Shown piece after piece: positions 7,049-15,942 of a stretch of 28,762 nt of DNA. This DNA comes from JAAXTX01 sp037139695 (GTDB taxonomy: Bacteria > Patescibacteriota > Minisyncoccia > Moranbacterales > UBA1568), in NCBI GenBank assembly GCA_037139695.1, contig JBAXFX010000010.1, forward strand, positions 1 through 28,762, written 5' to 3'. Made by a program: the position numbers and the translations under genes. The first letter of the stretch is position 1. Each line of letters starts with the position of its first letter. The notes under the pieces were generated by a model. That model did no database searches and was not told where the DNA came from. It worked only from the letters and a program-made list of their open reading frames with translations.

Positions 7049-7125
7049 CTGCTGACTGCTGACTACTGATTGCTGACCCCTGATTGCTGACTACTGACTA
7101 CTGACTACTGACCGCTGATTGCTGG
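7049..7125. repeat. Degenerate 7-bp tandem repeat, 11 units
   Basis: Eleven consecutive heptamers follow the consensus CTRCTGA: CTGCTGA twice, CTACTGA four times, TTGCTGA twice, and the variants CCCCTGA, CCGCTGA and TTGCTGG. The array ends 7 bp before the rlmN stop codon. It is not translated. Related heptameric sequence appears in the uvrC insertion near 23360-23385. Confidence 0.85.
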
Positions 7126-7131
7126 CTGTTA

Positions 7132-8166
7132 CTATTCTTTCTTTCCTGCTAGTTGTCCGCATGCGGCGGCGATGTCCCCGCCCTGTGACCGGCGGACCGT
7201 CACCGTGATGCCGGCCGCTTCGAGCTTATCTTGACAGCGTCTCACGGTTTCCATATCGCTTCCCGAGAATCCGCTGTCCGTCGTATTGTATGGGATCAGA
7301 TTCACCCGGACCCGGTCAATCCGTCGCGCGAGGTCCACGAGTTTCCACGTGTCCCGCTCGGAATCATTGACGCCGGAAAGCATCAGGTATTCGAGCGTAA
7401 GGTGTCGACGTTTTTCCGGGAATGCGGCCGCATACTTCCGCGACCAGGCGACCAGAGCATCGATGAAGCCCGGCGCGGTCGTCGGCATGATCCGTTTCCG
7501 GGTCTCCTCATCCGCGGCGTGAAGCGAGATCGCGATGCGTACCGGCGGCCATTCCGGATCCAAAAGGAGCCGTTCGAGTCCCGGCAGGAGACCCACCGTC
7601 GAGACGATGATCCGCGTCGTGCCGATTTCCAGCGGACCTGTGAAGATCCGTAGCGCCCCACGGACTTCTTCGTAGTTCGCGAGCGGTTCCCCCATGCCCA
7701 TAAGAACGACGTTCGTGATCTCACCCGGGAGCTTCGCATCCGCGGCAGCATCGCGAAGGTATCGAACCTGGTCCACGATCTCGTCTCGCGAAAGGTTCCC
7801 GGTGAATCCGAGCTTTCCCGTCGCGCAGAAGGCGCAGTTCATCGCGCATCCGACCTGGGTCGAGACACAGACGGTAAGCTGACCCCGGCTGTTTCGCATG
7901 AGAACCGACTCAATCCGGCTTCCATCGACGGTCACGAAAAGCGCCTTCCAGGCGTCTCCTGCCCTTCCCGGCAACAGGGACAGGTTCGTAAGCGTGCTCC
8001 ATGGAACTTCCACAGCCAGCCGTTCCCGCAGGATTTTCGGCAGAGACGAGACATCGTCCCACGAACGAAAACGGGGCGAATAGATCGCCTCGATCGCTTG
8101 CCTTGTCCGGAATGCGCTTTCTTTCGAAAGAATCGTTCCTATATGTCGTTCCCTGGATTCTTCCAT
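7132..8166 (-). CDS. rlmN: Dual-specificity 23S rRNA A2503 / tRNA A37 C2-methyltransferase
   Basis: A radical-SAM enzyme that methylates C2 of adenosine in 23S rRNA (A2503) and some tRNAs. The CxxxCxxC motif lies at Cys107, Cys111 and Cys114 (GCAMNCAFCATGKLGF), followed by GMGEPLANYEE, the STVG and ISLHAADEETR segments and LIPYN. The C-terminal Cys336 (IAAACGQLAG) is the conserved cysteine that forms the transient protein-RNA link. At 344 residues it is complete. The start ATG at 8166 is the first in frame and fits the family. It lies 53 bp downstream of the pilus operon on the same strand, with a weak hairpin plus T run between, so it may be partly co-transcribed. Confidence 0.95.
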   Translation of the reverse strand: MEESRERHIGTILSKESAFRTRQAIEAIYSPRFRSWDDVSSLPKILRERLAVEVPWSTLTNLSLLPGRAGDAWKALFVTVDGSRIESVLMRNSRGQLTVCVSTQVGCAMNCAFCATGKLGFTGNLSRDEIVDQVRYLRDAAADAKLPGEITNVVLMGMGEPLANYEEVRGALRIFTGPLEIGTTRIIVSTVGLLPGLERLLLDPEWPPVRIAISLHAADEETRKRIMPTTAPGFIDALVAWSRKYAAAFPEKRRHLTLEYLMLSGVNDSERDTWKLVDLARRIDRVRVNLIPYNTTDSGFSGSDMETVRRCQDKLEAAGITVTVRRSQGGDIAAACGQLAGKKE

Positions 8167-8219
8167 ATCGGGACAGGATACGACAAAAACCGGGCCGAGT
8201 CAATCGGCATCGGCTTTTA

Positions 8220-8615
8220 TCACTGCCCCGAAAAAACCGGGCGAGTGGAAGACGCCGTATTCCCGCCTGATGGAGAACCCGTTGCGGTGGCAGAAGTGAC
8301 GCCCGGAAGCGGGCGGAAGAAATCATTATCCACTATCACATTCTTTGAATACGACTCCGCCCACTTCGATACCGATGAAACGGCATTCCGGAAGGCTTCC
8401 GTCTTCAGGACGGTATCTCGGAATTCCGTCTCGATATAGAGTTGTTTTTCCTCGTTCGTCCACTCGCCCTTATATGCGTTCAAATACCAATCGCATAACC
8501 CGGCACCGAACGCGACGAAAAAAAGTACCGCAAAGAACCATCGTGAATATTTCGATATGACCGGATATTTTTCCCGAAACGAGAAACTGATCGGTTTTTT
8601 TAATTCCAATTTCAT
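8220..8615 (-). CDS. Small membrane protein at the end of the pilus operon
   Basis: A 131-residue single-pass membrane protein with a basic cytoplasmic N-terminus (1-24), a hydrophobic helix at about 25-42 (WFFAVLFFVAFGAGL), a charged, partly helical region (45-95) and a disordered Ser/Thr/Gly tail. It lies 3 bp after pilO, in the position where pilP is found in Proteobacteria, but no PilP lipobox or family motif is seen. Its role in pilus assembly is inferred from position only. The ATG at 8615 follows directly from the pilO stop. Confidence 0.7.
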   Translation of the reverse strand: MKLELKKPISFSFREKYPVISKYSRWFFAVLFFVAFGAGLCDWYLNAYKGEWTNEEKQLYIETEFRDTVLKTEAFRNAVSSVSKWAESYSKNVIVDNDFFRPLPGVTSATATGSPSGGNTASSTRPVFSGQ

Positions 8616-8618
8616 AGG

Positions 8619-9344
8619 CTACTCCAGATATACGACGATGGAAAATACCGCATCAACCGAATCCTGCGCCGATCCTGCCGTCACGGTCGGATTCACTCCC
8701 CCGGAAGGAGCCGAAAATAAGTCCGATCGTCCAGGAACCTGACTCGTGTCCCGAGCAGTCGGCCGGATATCAAAGGAAAGGATGCTGAGAAAATATGGCG
8801 CGGTCTCTACCTTATGCAGATAATTCACGGACTCGGCATACGTCCCGGAAAAAGTCAGCGTCAGGCCGAGTGTCTTTCCGTCCGGCAGCTTATTCAGGAA
8901 ACCGACATCCACCGTCCCACCGCTCCCAGTCGCCGAGGTAGAAGCGCTTGATGACCGTGCTGTGGCCGCCGTGGAACCGCCGAATGATTTCCTACTTTCC
9001 GTAAGGTCGTTTCCTTTGGTGATGGAGACCGTTCCACCGGTCGTCTTGGAAATATCCTCCATTTCCCGAATGAAATCGACGACGCGGTCAGCCGGAAGCA
9101 AAAGTTTGATTTTTTTGATATCTTCCGAAATCGCGACTGATTGCGACCGATATTCGGGAAGATTTGATATTTTCCGTAGGTCGTTCTCGTTTTTGGCATT
9201 GAATTTCTGCACTTCGATATTTTCTGAGGATATCCGCTCCCGAAGCGGGCTCACCGCAAAGAACAACAGTGAAACGGACGCAAGAACAAGCGCTCCGGAA
9301 ACGAAAGGGACCCATCGGCTATTTTTCATGACATCGATATTCAT
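8619..9344 (-). CDS. pilO: Type IV pilus inner-membrane alignment protein PilO
   Basis: PilO forms a heterodimer with PilN in the inner membrane, linking cytoplasmic PilM to the pilus machinery. The sequence has a short cytoplasmic N-terminus, one membrane helix (about 12-32), a coiled-coil stretch (35-80) and an alpha/beta domain whose final strand (DAVFSIVVYLE) is typical. A Ser/Thr/Ala-rich linker at about 125-145 interrupts the domain. The frame is open upstream to 9455, but the ATG at 9344 overlaps the pilN TGA (ATGA), indicating translational coupling, and gives the expected short N-terminus (241 residues). Confidence 0.88.
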   Translation of the reverse strand: MNIDVMKNSRWVPFVSGALVLASVSLLFFAVSPLRERISSENIEVQKFNAKNENDLRKISNLPEYRSQSVAISEDIKKIKLLLPADRVVDFIREMEDISKTTGGTVSITKGNDLTESRKSFGGSTAATARSSSASTSATGSGGTVDVGFLNKLPDGKTLGLTLTFSGTYAESVNYLHKVETAPYFLSILSFDIRPTARDTSQVPGRSDLFSAPSGGVNPTVTAGSAQDSVDAVFSIVVYLE

Positions 9345-9913
9345 AAGGTTCCGGTTCCGATAAGACAATTTTCCCTGATCGTGAAATCGAATTGGAAATC
9401 GACGTTCTTTTCTGAAAAAAGATTTGATACGGGAACCTGAAAGTCGGAAAAGCATTCATCCCCTTTCAGCGATGTCTCGAGCGTGAGAAAATCATCACGG
9501 GTCGCCGCGACACCGGAAACGAATACTTGATATCCCTTCGTGGAGAGCGAGCTGAACGAGACGTGAGGCGGGATGAGCCGATCCATCCTGACCAAGAATC
9601 CGCTCCAGTCCGGACGAACCCGCCCGAACCGGTTCGCCTGCGCCGCAAAGGCGTTCGCGTCCCGGAATTCCGACTCATATCCCGATAGATCCTTTGCTTC
9701 GGGACTGTCGCTGGAATAGCCCTGTCCTAAAGATTCGACATACGCCCGATTCTCATGGACGATGAAAAACACACCTCCAAGAACGAGCAGGTAAAAAACG
9801 ACGACGGAAAAGAGAAGGACTGCCTGAAGGAACAGGAATCGGTCGAAACCTTTTCTTCTGATGATTTCTTTTTTCTCCTCGGGAAGGAGGTTAAGCGATA
9901 CTCTCATATTCAT
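9341..9913 (-). CDS. pilN: Type IV pilus assembly protein PilN
   Basis: Inner-membrane partner of PilO that binds PilM through its N-terminus. The conserved PilM-binding motif NLLPEEKKE is at residues 8-16. A membrane helix follows at about 27-50 and then a periplasmic-side coiled coil plus alpha/beta domain (residues 55-180). The length (190) is normal. The start overlaps the end of pilM by 23 bp; a second ATG six bases further on (9907) is equally possible. It is coupled to pilO by an ATGA overlap. Confidence 0.9.
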   Translation of the reverse strand: MNMRVSLNLLPEEKKEIIRRKGFDRFLFLQAVLLFSVVVFYLLVLGGVFFIVHENRAYVESLGQGYSSDSPEAKDLSGYESEFRDANAFAAQANRFGRVRPDWSGFLVRMDRLIPPHVSFSSLSTKGYQVFVSGVAATRDDFLTLETSLKGDECFSDFQVPVSNLFSEKNVDFQFDFTIRENCLIGTGTL

Positions 9914-10985
9914 CGAGGCCTCGGAGCGCGAGGCCGATTACGGTCGAATACTGGGTGGAATGGTTCCGATCTATCGGGGGGATTTCCTTGCCGAGCCGGA
10001 TATTCGTCCACGGGTTACCGAACTCTATGTTCTGTCGGATCCGGCTGGAGAAATATGGCAGGAGCCCCTGCGTATTCGCGCCGCCCCCGCAAAAAATGAC
10101 GGCATCGAGCTTCTTGGAATAACGAAGGGTGGAAAAATAGAAATCGAGGGAACGTTCTATCTCGGATGAGAGGTTCTCAAGAATCGGCCGGACCGCCTGA
10201 AGCTGCGGGCTCGGCAGGGAAAGCGAACCGAGGCCGGACCGGATCTTGAGTTTCTCGGCCTCGTCAAACGAGAGTCCCATACCCTTCGATATGGCATCCG
10301 TCATCATCTGCGATGAGAGCGGGACGCTCGACGTGAAGACGGGAACATTGCCGATGGCCATCACGAAACTCGTCCGACGGTCACCGATATCGACGATAAG
10401 CACCGTTTCACTCTTGTGTTCTTCGGAAAGGAGACTCCTCACCTGGGCGATCGATTCGGTCTCAAGACCGATCGGCTCGAGACCGGCCCGTTCCAGTACC
10501 GTGCAGAACTGCTCAGCTGCCGACCGTGCCACCGCGACGACCAGCACACTCATCTTTCCCTTCTCCGTCGCGAACATATCCGGGAGAATCTGCCAATCAT
10601 AGTGTACCTGCTCGAGTGAAAGCGGTATATTCGCTTCTATCTCCCACTTCACCGCCTCCCTCGCTTCCTCACGCTCCATCCTCGGAAGAGAGATGATACG
10701 GAGAAATGCCTTCGTTTCCGGCAGAGAACAGATGACTTTACGTGTGCTGATATGTTTCGGTCCGGCCGTCCGGACCAGCTCGCGGATACTCTCCACGACC
10801 ACGTCCTCTTTCAATATTTCGCCATCGACAATCGCGCCTTGCGGAACCGAAACGGAACCGAAGCTCGTCACCTGATCGCGACTCCCCTCACGGGAAAGCC
10901 ACAGCGCCTTAAGTGAAAGATCACTCACGTCGAGACCGAACGGCGGCGGTGAAAAATCAAGGATGTTCCGCTGCAAAAAACTCAT
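9891..10985 (-). CDS. pilM: Type IV pilus assembly protein PilM (actin-like ATPase)
   Basis: Cytoplasmic actin/FtsA-fold ATPase that binds the PilN N-terminus and connects the extension and retraction motors to the pilus base. Nucleotide-fold motifs are visible: FGLDVSDLSLKAL near the N-terminus (phosphate 1), VLIVDIGDRRTSFVM (phosphate 2) and VIFCGGGANTQGL (adenosine motif). At 364 residues it is full length. It is the first gene of the MNO set; 83 bp separate it from the PilX-like gene upstream. Part of the operon running from pilC. Confidence 0.93.
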   Translation of the reverse strand: MSFLQRNILDFSPPPFGLDVSDLSLKALWLSREGSRDQVTSFGSVSVPQGAIVDGEILKEDVVVESIRELVRTAGPKHISTRKVICSLPETKAFLRIISLPRMEREEAREAVKWEIEANIPLSLEQVHYDWQILPDMFATEKGKMSVLVVAVARSAAEQFCTVLERAGLEPIGLETESIAQVRSLLSEEHKSETVLIVDIGDRRTSFVMAIGNVPVFTSSVPLSSQMMTDAISKGMGLSFDEAEKLKIRSGLGSLSLPSPQLQAVRPILENLSSEIERSLDFYFSTLRYSKKLDAVIFCGGGANTQGLLPYFSSRIRQNIEFGNPWTNIRLGKEIPPIDRNHSTQYSTVIGLALRGLDEYESIA

Positions 10986-11068
10986 AGCAAGTAGTTGTTC
11001 GTGTCCGTTTTTCGATGACCTATTTCATATCCCAATCATGCAACCATGGTACCACGAAACACAATCGC

Positions 11069-12562
11069 TTACAATTCTTCCCACAAGTCGATTGAGTACT
11101 GCGTGCCGGTCGGAAAGTACGGTGGCGGATAATAGAGGAGATTGTTGTCATACCAGAGATTCCGCGTCGCATAGCCAGTTCCGTCCGTAAACGCAAATCC
11201 GTACCGTACATTCGTCGCGATCGCTCCATTCACGGTGATGGAATTCTTATAGTCCCCGAAATAGTGTTCCCTCCCAACCCTTCCCTTCTGTGCGATCAGT
11301 GCCGCATCGATCCGAAGGTTGGTGTCGCTCGAAAGGGGGATATCGATATCCTGTTGCCCGATGACTCCGATGATATCCGTCCCGTCATACTTCGTATATA
11401 ACAGATCGTTCTGGATAAAGACCGAGAAGGTCGTACCCACCCCGGAAAGGTTCGCGGCGGCAATCGTGATTTTTCGGCCATTCACCTGTCCCGAAAGCCA
11501 CACGTTTCCCTCCACGAAAATGACCCCGTTTTGCACGATCGGATAACTCTGCCCCGCACACTGCCCCGAACAGCTGGAGCAATTTTTTGTACCCGACTCG
11601 TTCTGATATTTCGTATTCCCATCGATACTGTTCGTCGTGGAATCTATGGATTTAATCGTACAAACACTGTATGTCGTACCGCTCAGGGTGATTTTTCGTC
11701 CGATGCCGCCACCCACCGCGGCGGCGAAATATCTCCCGCTCCCCGCCTGTGCCTGACTTTTCATGTAGCTCAGATCTCCGAGCACGCCGTTGAAATCCAC
11801 CGACGTGACCGGAAATTGCCTCCCTGCGGCGAATACGTCCGTCCGCGTCGGAACTACGTTCGGAGGCGCCTCGAGCGATCGGAAATTATTATTTATGCCA
11901 GTGGAAGGCGGAACGTTCACATGCGTATGCACACCGAATTCCTTATTTCCGGAATGATCCGGATCGGTATATGACGATACCGCGCTTGATACGATATTAT
12001 GAGCCAGACCGTCGAATCGGATACCAAGATTGGATTGTATCTTTCCGTATACCTCTGTCCCCTCGCCGAACCGCATATCGTCGTTCGCAAGCACGGTATT
12101 CTCGCTCCAGGACGGTCGCCGGAACCGGACCTGGATCGTCCTCGTATTCCCGGGATACCGGTTCATCGAACCGGTCGACTGGACCATGACGATCGTCGAC
12201 CCGGACGAAGGCGGGGTGACGTGCAACCGATAGCTCCCCATGATTCCTCCGGACGGATCCGAAACGTTCGCTACGTAATCCGAGCCGACACCGTATGCCG
12301 TTCCGGAATTCCAGAACGCCTCGATTTGCTGAGCGGTCCGTCCGTCCGTCTGATGGGCAAGATACCATTTATAGAACTGGATACCCTGTTCGGCGACCTG
12401 GAACGCCTGTTCGCGCGACGCGGTATACGTCGCGTTCTTGATCTGCGACGAAATAAAGGACAGGATTGATGAAAGGATAATCGAAACGGCCAATAAGATG
12501 ATAAGCGCGTACGCCAGCGCCGATCCATCCATGACCCGTTTCCGATAAAGGCTGGCTGTCAT
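11069..12562 (-). CDS. Large PilX-like minor pilin / pilus-associated protein
   Basis: The N-terminus has a PilX-type layout: a short basic leader, then a hydrophobic helix at about 13-36 (YALIILLAVSIILSSIL) and an amphipathic helix with AFQVAEQGIQFYKWYL. It lacks a clean G-FTLxE prepilin site. At 497 residues it is far longer than ordinary PilX; the rest is beta-rich, including NGVIFVEGNVWLSGQ, a strand pattern seen in long pilus-assembly PilX/DUF4900-like proteins. A cysteine cluster NCSSCSGQC lies near residue 335. It starts one base after the stop of the upstream prepilin gene, so the two are translationally linked. It may form or decorate the pilus tip; that role is inferred. Confidence 0.7.
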   Translation of the reverse strand: MTASLYRKRVMDGSALAYALIILLAVSIILSSILSFISSQIKNATYTASREQAFQVAEQGIQFYKWYLAHQTDGRTAQQIEAFWNSGTAYGVGSDYVANVSDPSGGIMGSYRLHVTPPSSGSTIVMVQSTGSMNRYPGNTRTIQVRFRRPSWSENTVLANDDMRFGEGTEVYGKIQSNLGIRFDGLAHNIVSSAVSSYTDPDHSGNKEFGVHTHVNVPPSTGINNNFRSLEAPPNVVPTRTDVFAAGRQFPVTSVDFNGVLGDLSYMKSQAQAGSGRYFAAAVGGGIGRKITLSGTTYSVCTIKSIDSTTNSIDGNTKYQNESGTKNCSSCSGQCAGQSYPIVQNGVIFVEGNVWLSGQVNGRKITIAAANLSGVGTTFSVFIQNDLLYTKYDGTDIIGVIGQQDIDIPLSSDTNLRIDAALIAQKGRVGREHYFGDYKNSITVNGAIATNVRYGFAFTDGTGYATRNLWYDNNLLYYPPPYFPTGTQYSIDLWEEL

Positions 12563-12563
12563 A

Positions 12564-13214
12564 CTATTGGTTGAGATTCCTGAATTCCGCGAATGATTCG
12601 ATAGTCGTCTCTTCCGGCGCCCGATTCGGATTGATATTGACGATCAGACGGACCCTCACGAGCCGGGCATCCTGGACGGAAATTGGTGTATGTAACGGAT
12701 TATTCACCGTATCACCGGGATAATTGTCATTATAATAGAAGAAGATCGGCTTATCGTTCGTATTGGCGATATATGTCGCCACCGTCGTGACAGTCTGGTC
12801 ACCCGAAGGATACGTGACCGGAGGCGTAGTTGAAGACGGCTCCGTGACGCCACATTTGAGCAATCCATTCTGCAGATAGTAATGGACCCGCTCGGTCTTC
12901 CCGTCATTGTCGATGTCGAGGAATACCACGAGATCGAAATCACCCCCCGAAACGATCGGGTAGCTACCATCATCCCCTTGGCGTATCTTTCGAAGATCAG
13001 ACACGAGATGTTCCACTCCGCGCGATGCGGCGGCCGAAGCGACACCTGTTTCCAAAACGAACCCGTTCAGCCTCCAGCTCCGAAGGAACAGCATGGAGAA
13101 TCCGGCCATGCCGACCGTCATGATAAAGATGGACATGATCAACTCCACCAGCGATATGCCGGCCAGGAACTTGCGATTGATCCGTTTTTCCGATGTCGGA
13201 TGATCCCGTTCCAT
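12564..13214 (-). CDS. Type IV prepilin-like minor pilin (PilW/GspJ type)
   Basis: The class III-like prepilin signal has a basic leader of 19 residues ending in Gly, cleaved before ISLVELIMSIFIMTVGMAG, with Glu24 at the +5 position. The hydrophobic N-terminal helix is followed by a helix containing SRGVEHLVSDLRKI and a beta-rich globular part with FDLVVFLDIDNDGKTERVHYYL. This resembles the PilW/GspJ class of minor pilins that prime pilus assembly. 216 residues. It begins two bases after the stop of the large prepilin gene and ends one base before the PilX-like gene. Processing requires a PilD peptidase, which is not in this window. Confidence 0.82.
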   Translation of the reverse strand: MERDHPTSEKRINRKFLAGISLVELIMSIFIMTVGMAGFSMLFLRSWRLNGFVLETGVASAAASRGVEHLVSDLRKIRQGDDGSYPIVSGGDFDLVVFLDIDNDGKTERVHYYLQNGLLKCGVTEPSSTTPPVTYPSGDQTVTTVATYIANTNDKPIFFYYNDNYPGDTVNNPLHTPISVQDARLVRVRLIVNINPNRAPEETTIESFAEFRNLNQ

Positions 13215-13216
13215 AC

Positions 13217-14644
13217 TTATTGTGCGGTCAGGGTTACCAACTGGTCCTGAAGAGCGGTACCGGTCACGACGATCGTTCCTGTTGCCTGGGCGAATCCATC
13301 CGCCGATACCTGATACTGATATGTCCCGGCCGCAAGAGCCGGCAGTGCCGAAGGAAAATATGCCTGTCCCGAAACACCCGTCGTCACGGTCACGTCATAC
13401 ATAGGCGTAGCGCTCTGAAGGTGAACCGTTGCATTTTCGACAGCATCACCCGAACCACCATCGTGCTTCACGGAAAAAAGCACGGACCCGATCGACGTTT
13501 TCGCGAACACCATCTTTTCCGTCAGATCCGTCCCTGCGGCGACATCAAAGAAACCGGGGACGCTCTTGATTCCGGGATCAAGCCGAAGGAACCGATATCC
13601 GGATACGTCTCCGGGAGCGGCGAGGGCATATCGTCCATACGAACGGCCGGCATACGCCTTCTGCCCATCGGATCCCGTCGTTTCAGAAACGGAGAAGTCA
13701 TACACCGCCTCAAGCGGCGACGCATTCGGTTTGTTCCCGACCTGCCGACCGCCGGAAAGCGTAAATGCGACACTCGGAATCGCCGTTCCGAGAGCGTCTT
13801 CGCTTCGGATCGTGACATTCGAGGAACGCCCCATGGAGAATGACTTCTGATTGACCGCGGCCGCGATCACGGACATCGGGAGATCGAGCGGACTGAACAC
13901 CGACGTCGGATATGCGGGATAGGTCTGCGCCCCATAATACCCGCTCTTGGAGACGTAGATCATGTAGTCGGTTCCCGGAGGCGTCCCCGGCCAGGACTGA
14001 TTCCCGAAGACATCCGTCTGCGCCGTGAGATCGACATTGTTTATCGCGGACACGATGCGCACATCGGCATCCTGTATCGGTGCCCCGGACGGGTCGGCAA
14101 CGTTTACGGAGAAGACGCCCGTATTCGACGGCTGCTCCACGCCGACCGGCGAAAACGATCCCCAGGTGACCACCGATTGATCATTCTCCGCTCCAGCCCA
14201 CGAGACCTCGATCCTGACCCGCTTATAATCGGTCGGGATAGTATCGTGGCTTGAACCACTCCCCGAAGCCGTGCCGTCGAACGGGTCGTCCACATACTGC
14301 GCTATCGTGTGCACCGAATAGGTCCCACCCGCCTTGACGATCGACTCCGTCTCGAGAATATCCCCAGCTGGAATACCGTAGTCCCATCCGCCCACACCGT
14401 TCGACTTCTTCGTCCCGATCGAGGCATACGGGAGACTTCGGATCGTCTCCATCCGTTCGGACGCGAGTGCGGTCGCCCCGAGTTTGCGCCGGACATCCAA
14501 AATCCGCTTCGTCCCGAGCGTGAACAGCTGATAGAACGTGAGTGCGATGACGGAAAAAAGGAAGAGAAAAAACAACGCCTCAACAAGGGTGAAACCTCGT
14601 TTTCCATTTCTGCCGCGTCTCCCCATGACTATCGCTCTCGGCAT
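13217..14644 (-). CDS. Large prepilin with three carboxypeptidase-regulatory-like domains
   Basis: A typical prepilin N-terminus: KRG cleaved before FTLVEALFFLFLFSVIALTFY, with Gly17 and Glu22 (+5). The pilin helix and head (to about 170) are followed by three Ig-like modules at about 178-262, 276-382 and 387-475, each with the CarboxypepD_reg/SdrD-like pattern (for example PSGAPIQDADVRIV and DAVENATVHLQ, then a YxxxVSxxGY/F strand). 475 residues is two to three times an ordinary pilin, which suggests a displayed, adhesive or tip-located minor pilin. The ATG at 14644 lies one base after the pilC stop; an internal ATG at 14626 would shorten the leader to 11 residues. Confidence 0.8.
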   Translation of the reverse strand: MPRAIVMGRRGRNGKRGFTLVEALFFLFLFSVIALTFYQLFTLGTKRILDVRRKLGATALASERMETIRSLPYASIGTKKSNGVGGWDYGIPAGDILETESIVKAGGTYSVHTIAQYVDDPFDGTASGSGSSHDTIPTDYKRVRIEVSWAGAENDQSVVTWGSFSPVGVEQPSNTGVFSVNVADPSGAPIQDADVRIVSAINNVDLTAQTDVFGNQSWPGTPPGTDYMIYVSKSGYYGAQTYPAYPTSVFSPLDLPMSVIAAAVNQKSFSMGRSSNVTIRSEDALGTAIPSVAFTLSGGRQVGNKPNASPLEAVYDFSVSETTGSDGQKAYAGRSYGRYALAAPGDVSGYRFLRLDPGIKSVPGFFDVAAGTDLTEKMVFAKTSIGSVLFSVKHDGGSGDAVENATVHLQSATPMYDVTVTTGVSGQAYFPSALPALAAGTYQYQVSADGFAQATGTIVVTGTALQDQLVTLTAQ

Positions 14645-14645
14645 A

Positions 14646-15866
14646 TCATTGTATGTTCTGAAGCACGCTGTACATCGGCGTCAGCATCGCAACCGCGAAA
14701 AATCCGACGGCACCGCCGATGAAAAGCATCAGTACCGGTTCGATTATGGAAGAAAGGTTCGCGGTGATCTGCGTCACCTCGCCCTCATAGAACTCCGCGA
14801 GCCGTTCGAGGACGACATCGGTCTTACCGGTCTCCTCGCCGACCTCGATGATCTGCGAGACAAGGATCGGGAACAGCTCCTCATGCGACGCGATGATCAT
14901 ACTCAGGTTCTTTCCCTTCTGGACCGCCTCGATCGCCTCGGTAAATGCGGCCTTGTAATAGACGTTCCCGATAGTTCTCGATACGATGGCCAACCCGTCG
15001 ACGACCGACACGCCACTTTTGAGGAGCGAGCTGTAGATGCGCGCGAACCGGGCACAGTTCACTTTGGAGACGATGCCGCCGATGACAGGCGACCGGACTA
15101 TGCCGAAATCGAGTGCTTTTTTTCCCGGAACGGTCTTGGCAAGTATCCTGCCACCGACGATGAACGTCGCGAACAGGCCCAGAGAGAGCACCATATTGTT
15201 CCGGAAAAAATCGGAAAGATTGATGAGGAACATGGTCATCGGCGGCAACTCCGCGCCCATGTCCCTGAAGACGCCGGTGATACTCGGGAGGATATAGGTC
15301 AGCATGATGAACCCGATGATGAGCATCGCGACAAGGATCACGGACGGGTACATGAGCGCCCCTTTGACCTTGCTTCGAAGATCGTTGTCCTTTTCCAGCT
15401 GCAATGCCAGGATACCGAGCACCATCTCGAGATTCCCGGACACTTCACCGACGTACACCATACTGACGAATAGTTCGCCGAATACGGACGGGTATTTCGC
15501 AAGGCTCTCCGAAACCGATTTTCCCGCCTGGATATCATCGTGTATATCCGTCAGGATCTTTCGGAATACCTTGTGTCTTGTCTGAAGGGAGAGACTTTTG
15601 ATCGCGCGCGACACGACGAGGCCCGAGGAAATCATCACCGCGAGGTTCCGTGCAAAGACCATCTTCTCCTTGAGCGGAACCGTCTGGAACCGATCGAAGA
15701 ATCGCACCTTGATCGCGGAAGACTCCTGCACCTCCTTGACAGAGGTGAGCAGGAACCCCTGAGAGCGAAGATCGGCCGAGAGAGCGCGCTCGTCCTTCGC
15801 GGACAACTCGCCGGACTTCGCCTCGCCTGACGTCGCATTCTTCGCCGTAAAGATATATTTCGGCAT
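14646..15866 (-). CDS. pilC: Type IV pilus inner-membrane platform protein PilC
   Basis: A polytopic membrane protein on which the PilB and PilT motors act. Two tandem T2SSF domains are visible, each starting with an FARxLAxxxxSG-like segment (KMVFARNLAVMISSG and the later CARFARIYSSLLKSG), with membrane helices at about 155-190, 205-230 and the C-terminal IEPVLMLFIGGAVGFFAVAML. The N-terminal KYIFTAKNATSGEAKSGEL is typical. The frame is open to 15908 but the ATG at 15866 fits the family. It is the first gene of the pilus operon here; a promoter box lies 30 bp upstream. pilB, pilT, pilD and the major pilin are not in the window. Confidence 0.93.
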   Translation of the reverse strand: MPKYIFTAKNATSGEAKSGELSAKDERALSADLRSQGFLLTSVKEVQESSAIKVRFFDRFQTVPLKEKMVFARNLAVMISSGLVVSRAIKSLSLQTRHKVFRKILTDIHDDIQAGKSVSESLAKYPSVFGELFVSMVYVGEVSGNLEMVLGILALQLEKDNDLRSKVKGALMYPSVILVAMLIIGFIMLTYILPSITGVFRDMGAELPPMTMFLINLSDFFRNNMVLSLGLFATFIVGGRILAKTVPGKKALDFGIVRSPVIGGIVSKVNCARFARIYSSLLKSGVSVVDGLAIVSRTIGNVYYKAAFTEAIEAVQKGKNLSMIIASHEELFPILVSQIIEVGEETGKTDVVLERLAEFYEGEVTQITANLSSIIEPVLMLFIGGAVGFFAVAMLTPMYSVLQNIQ

Positions 15867-15896
15867 AGGTAAATTTCCGTGTTCATTTTCCCTTCC

Positions 15897-15902
15897 AGTA
15901 TA
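15897..15902 (-). promoter_or_regulatory. -10 element upstream of the pilus operon
   Basis: On the minus strand the sequence TGTGGTATACTGG gives a TATACT box preceded by an extended -10 TGG, 30 bp before the pilC start. No good -35 is seen. The same TGTGGTATACTG block occurs at 17194-17199 and 28576-28581, which argues for a recurrent promoter type. Confidence 0.5.
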
Positions 15903-15942
15903 CCACATCCGGACCCCGCAAAGAAACCGGGACCGACAGACG

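Noticed and set aside
7910..8326. 138-codon minus-strand frame overlapping rlmN and the small membrane gene
   Set aside because: It is out of frame with both real genes and shows no protein features.
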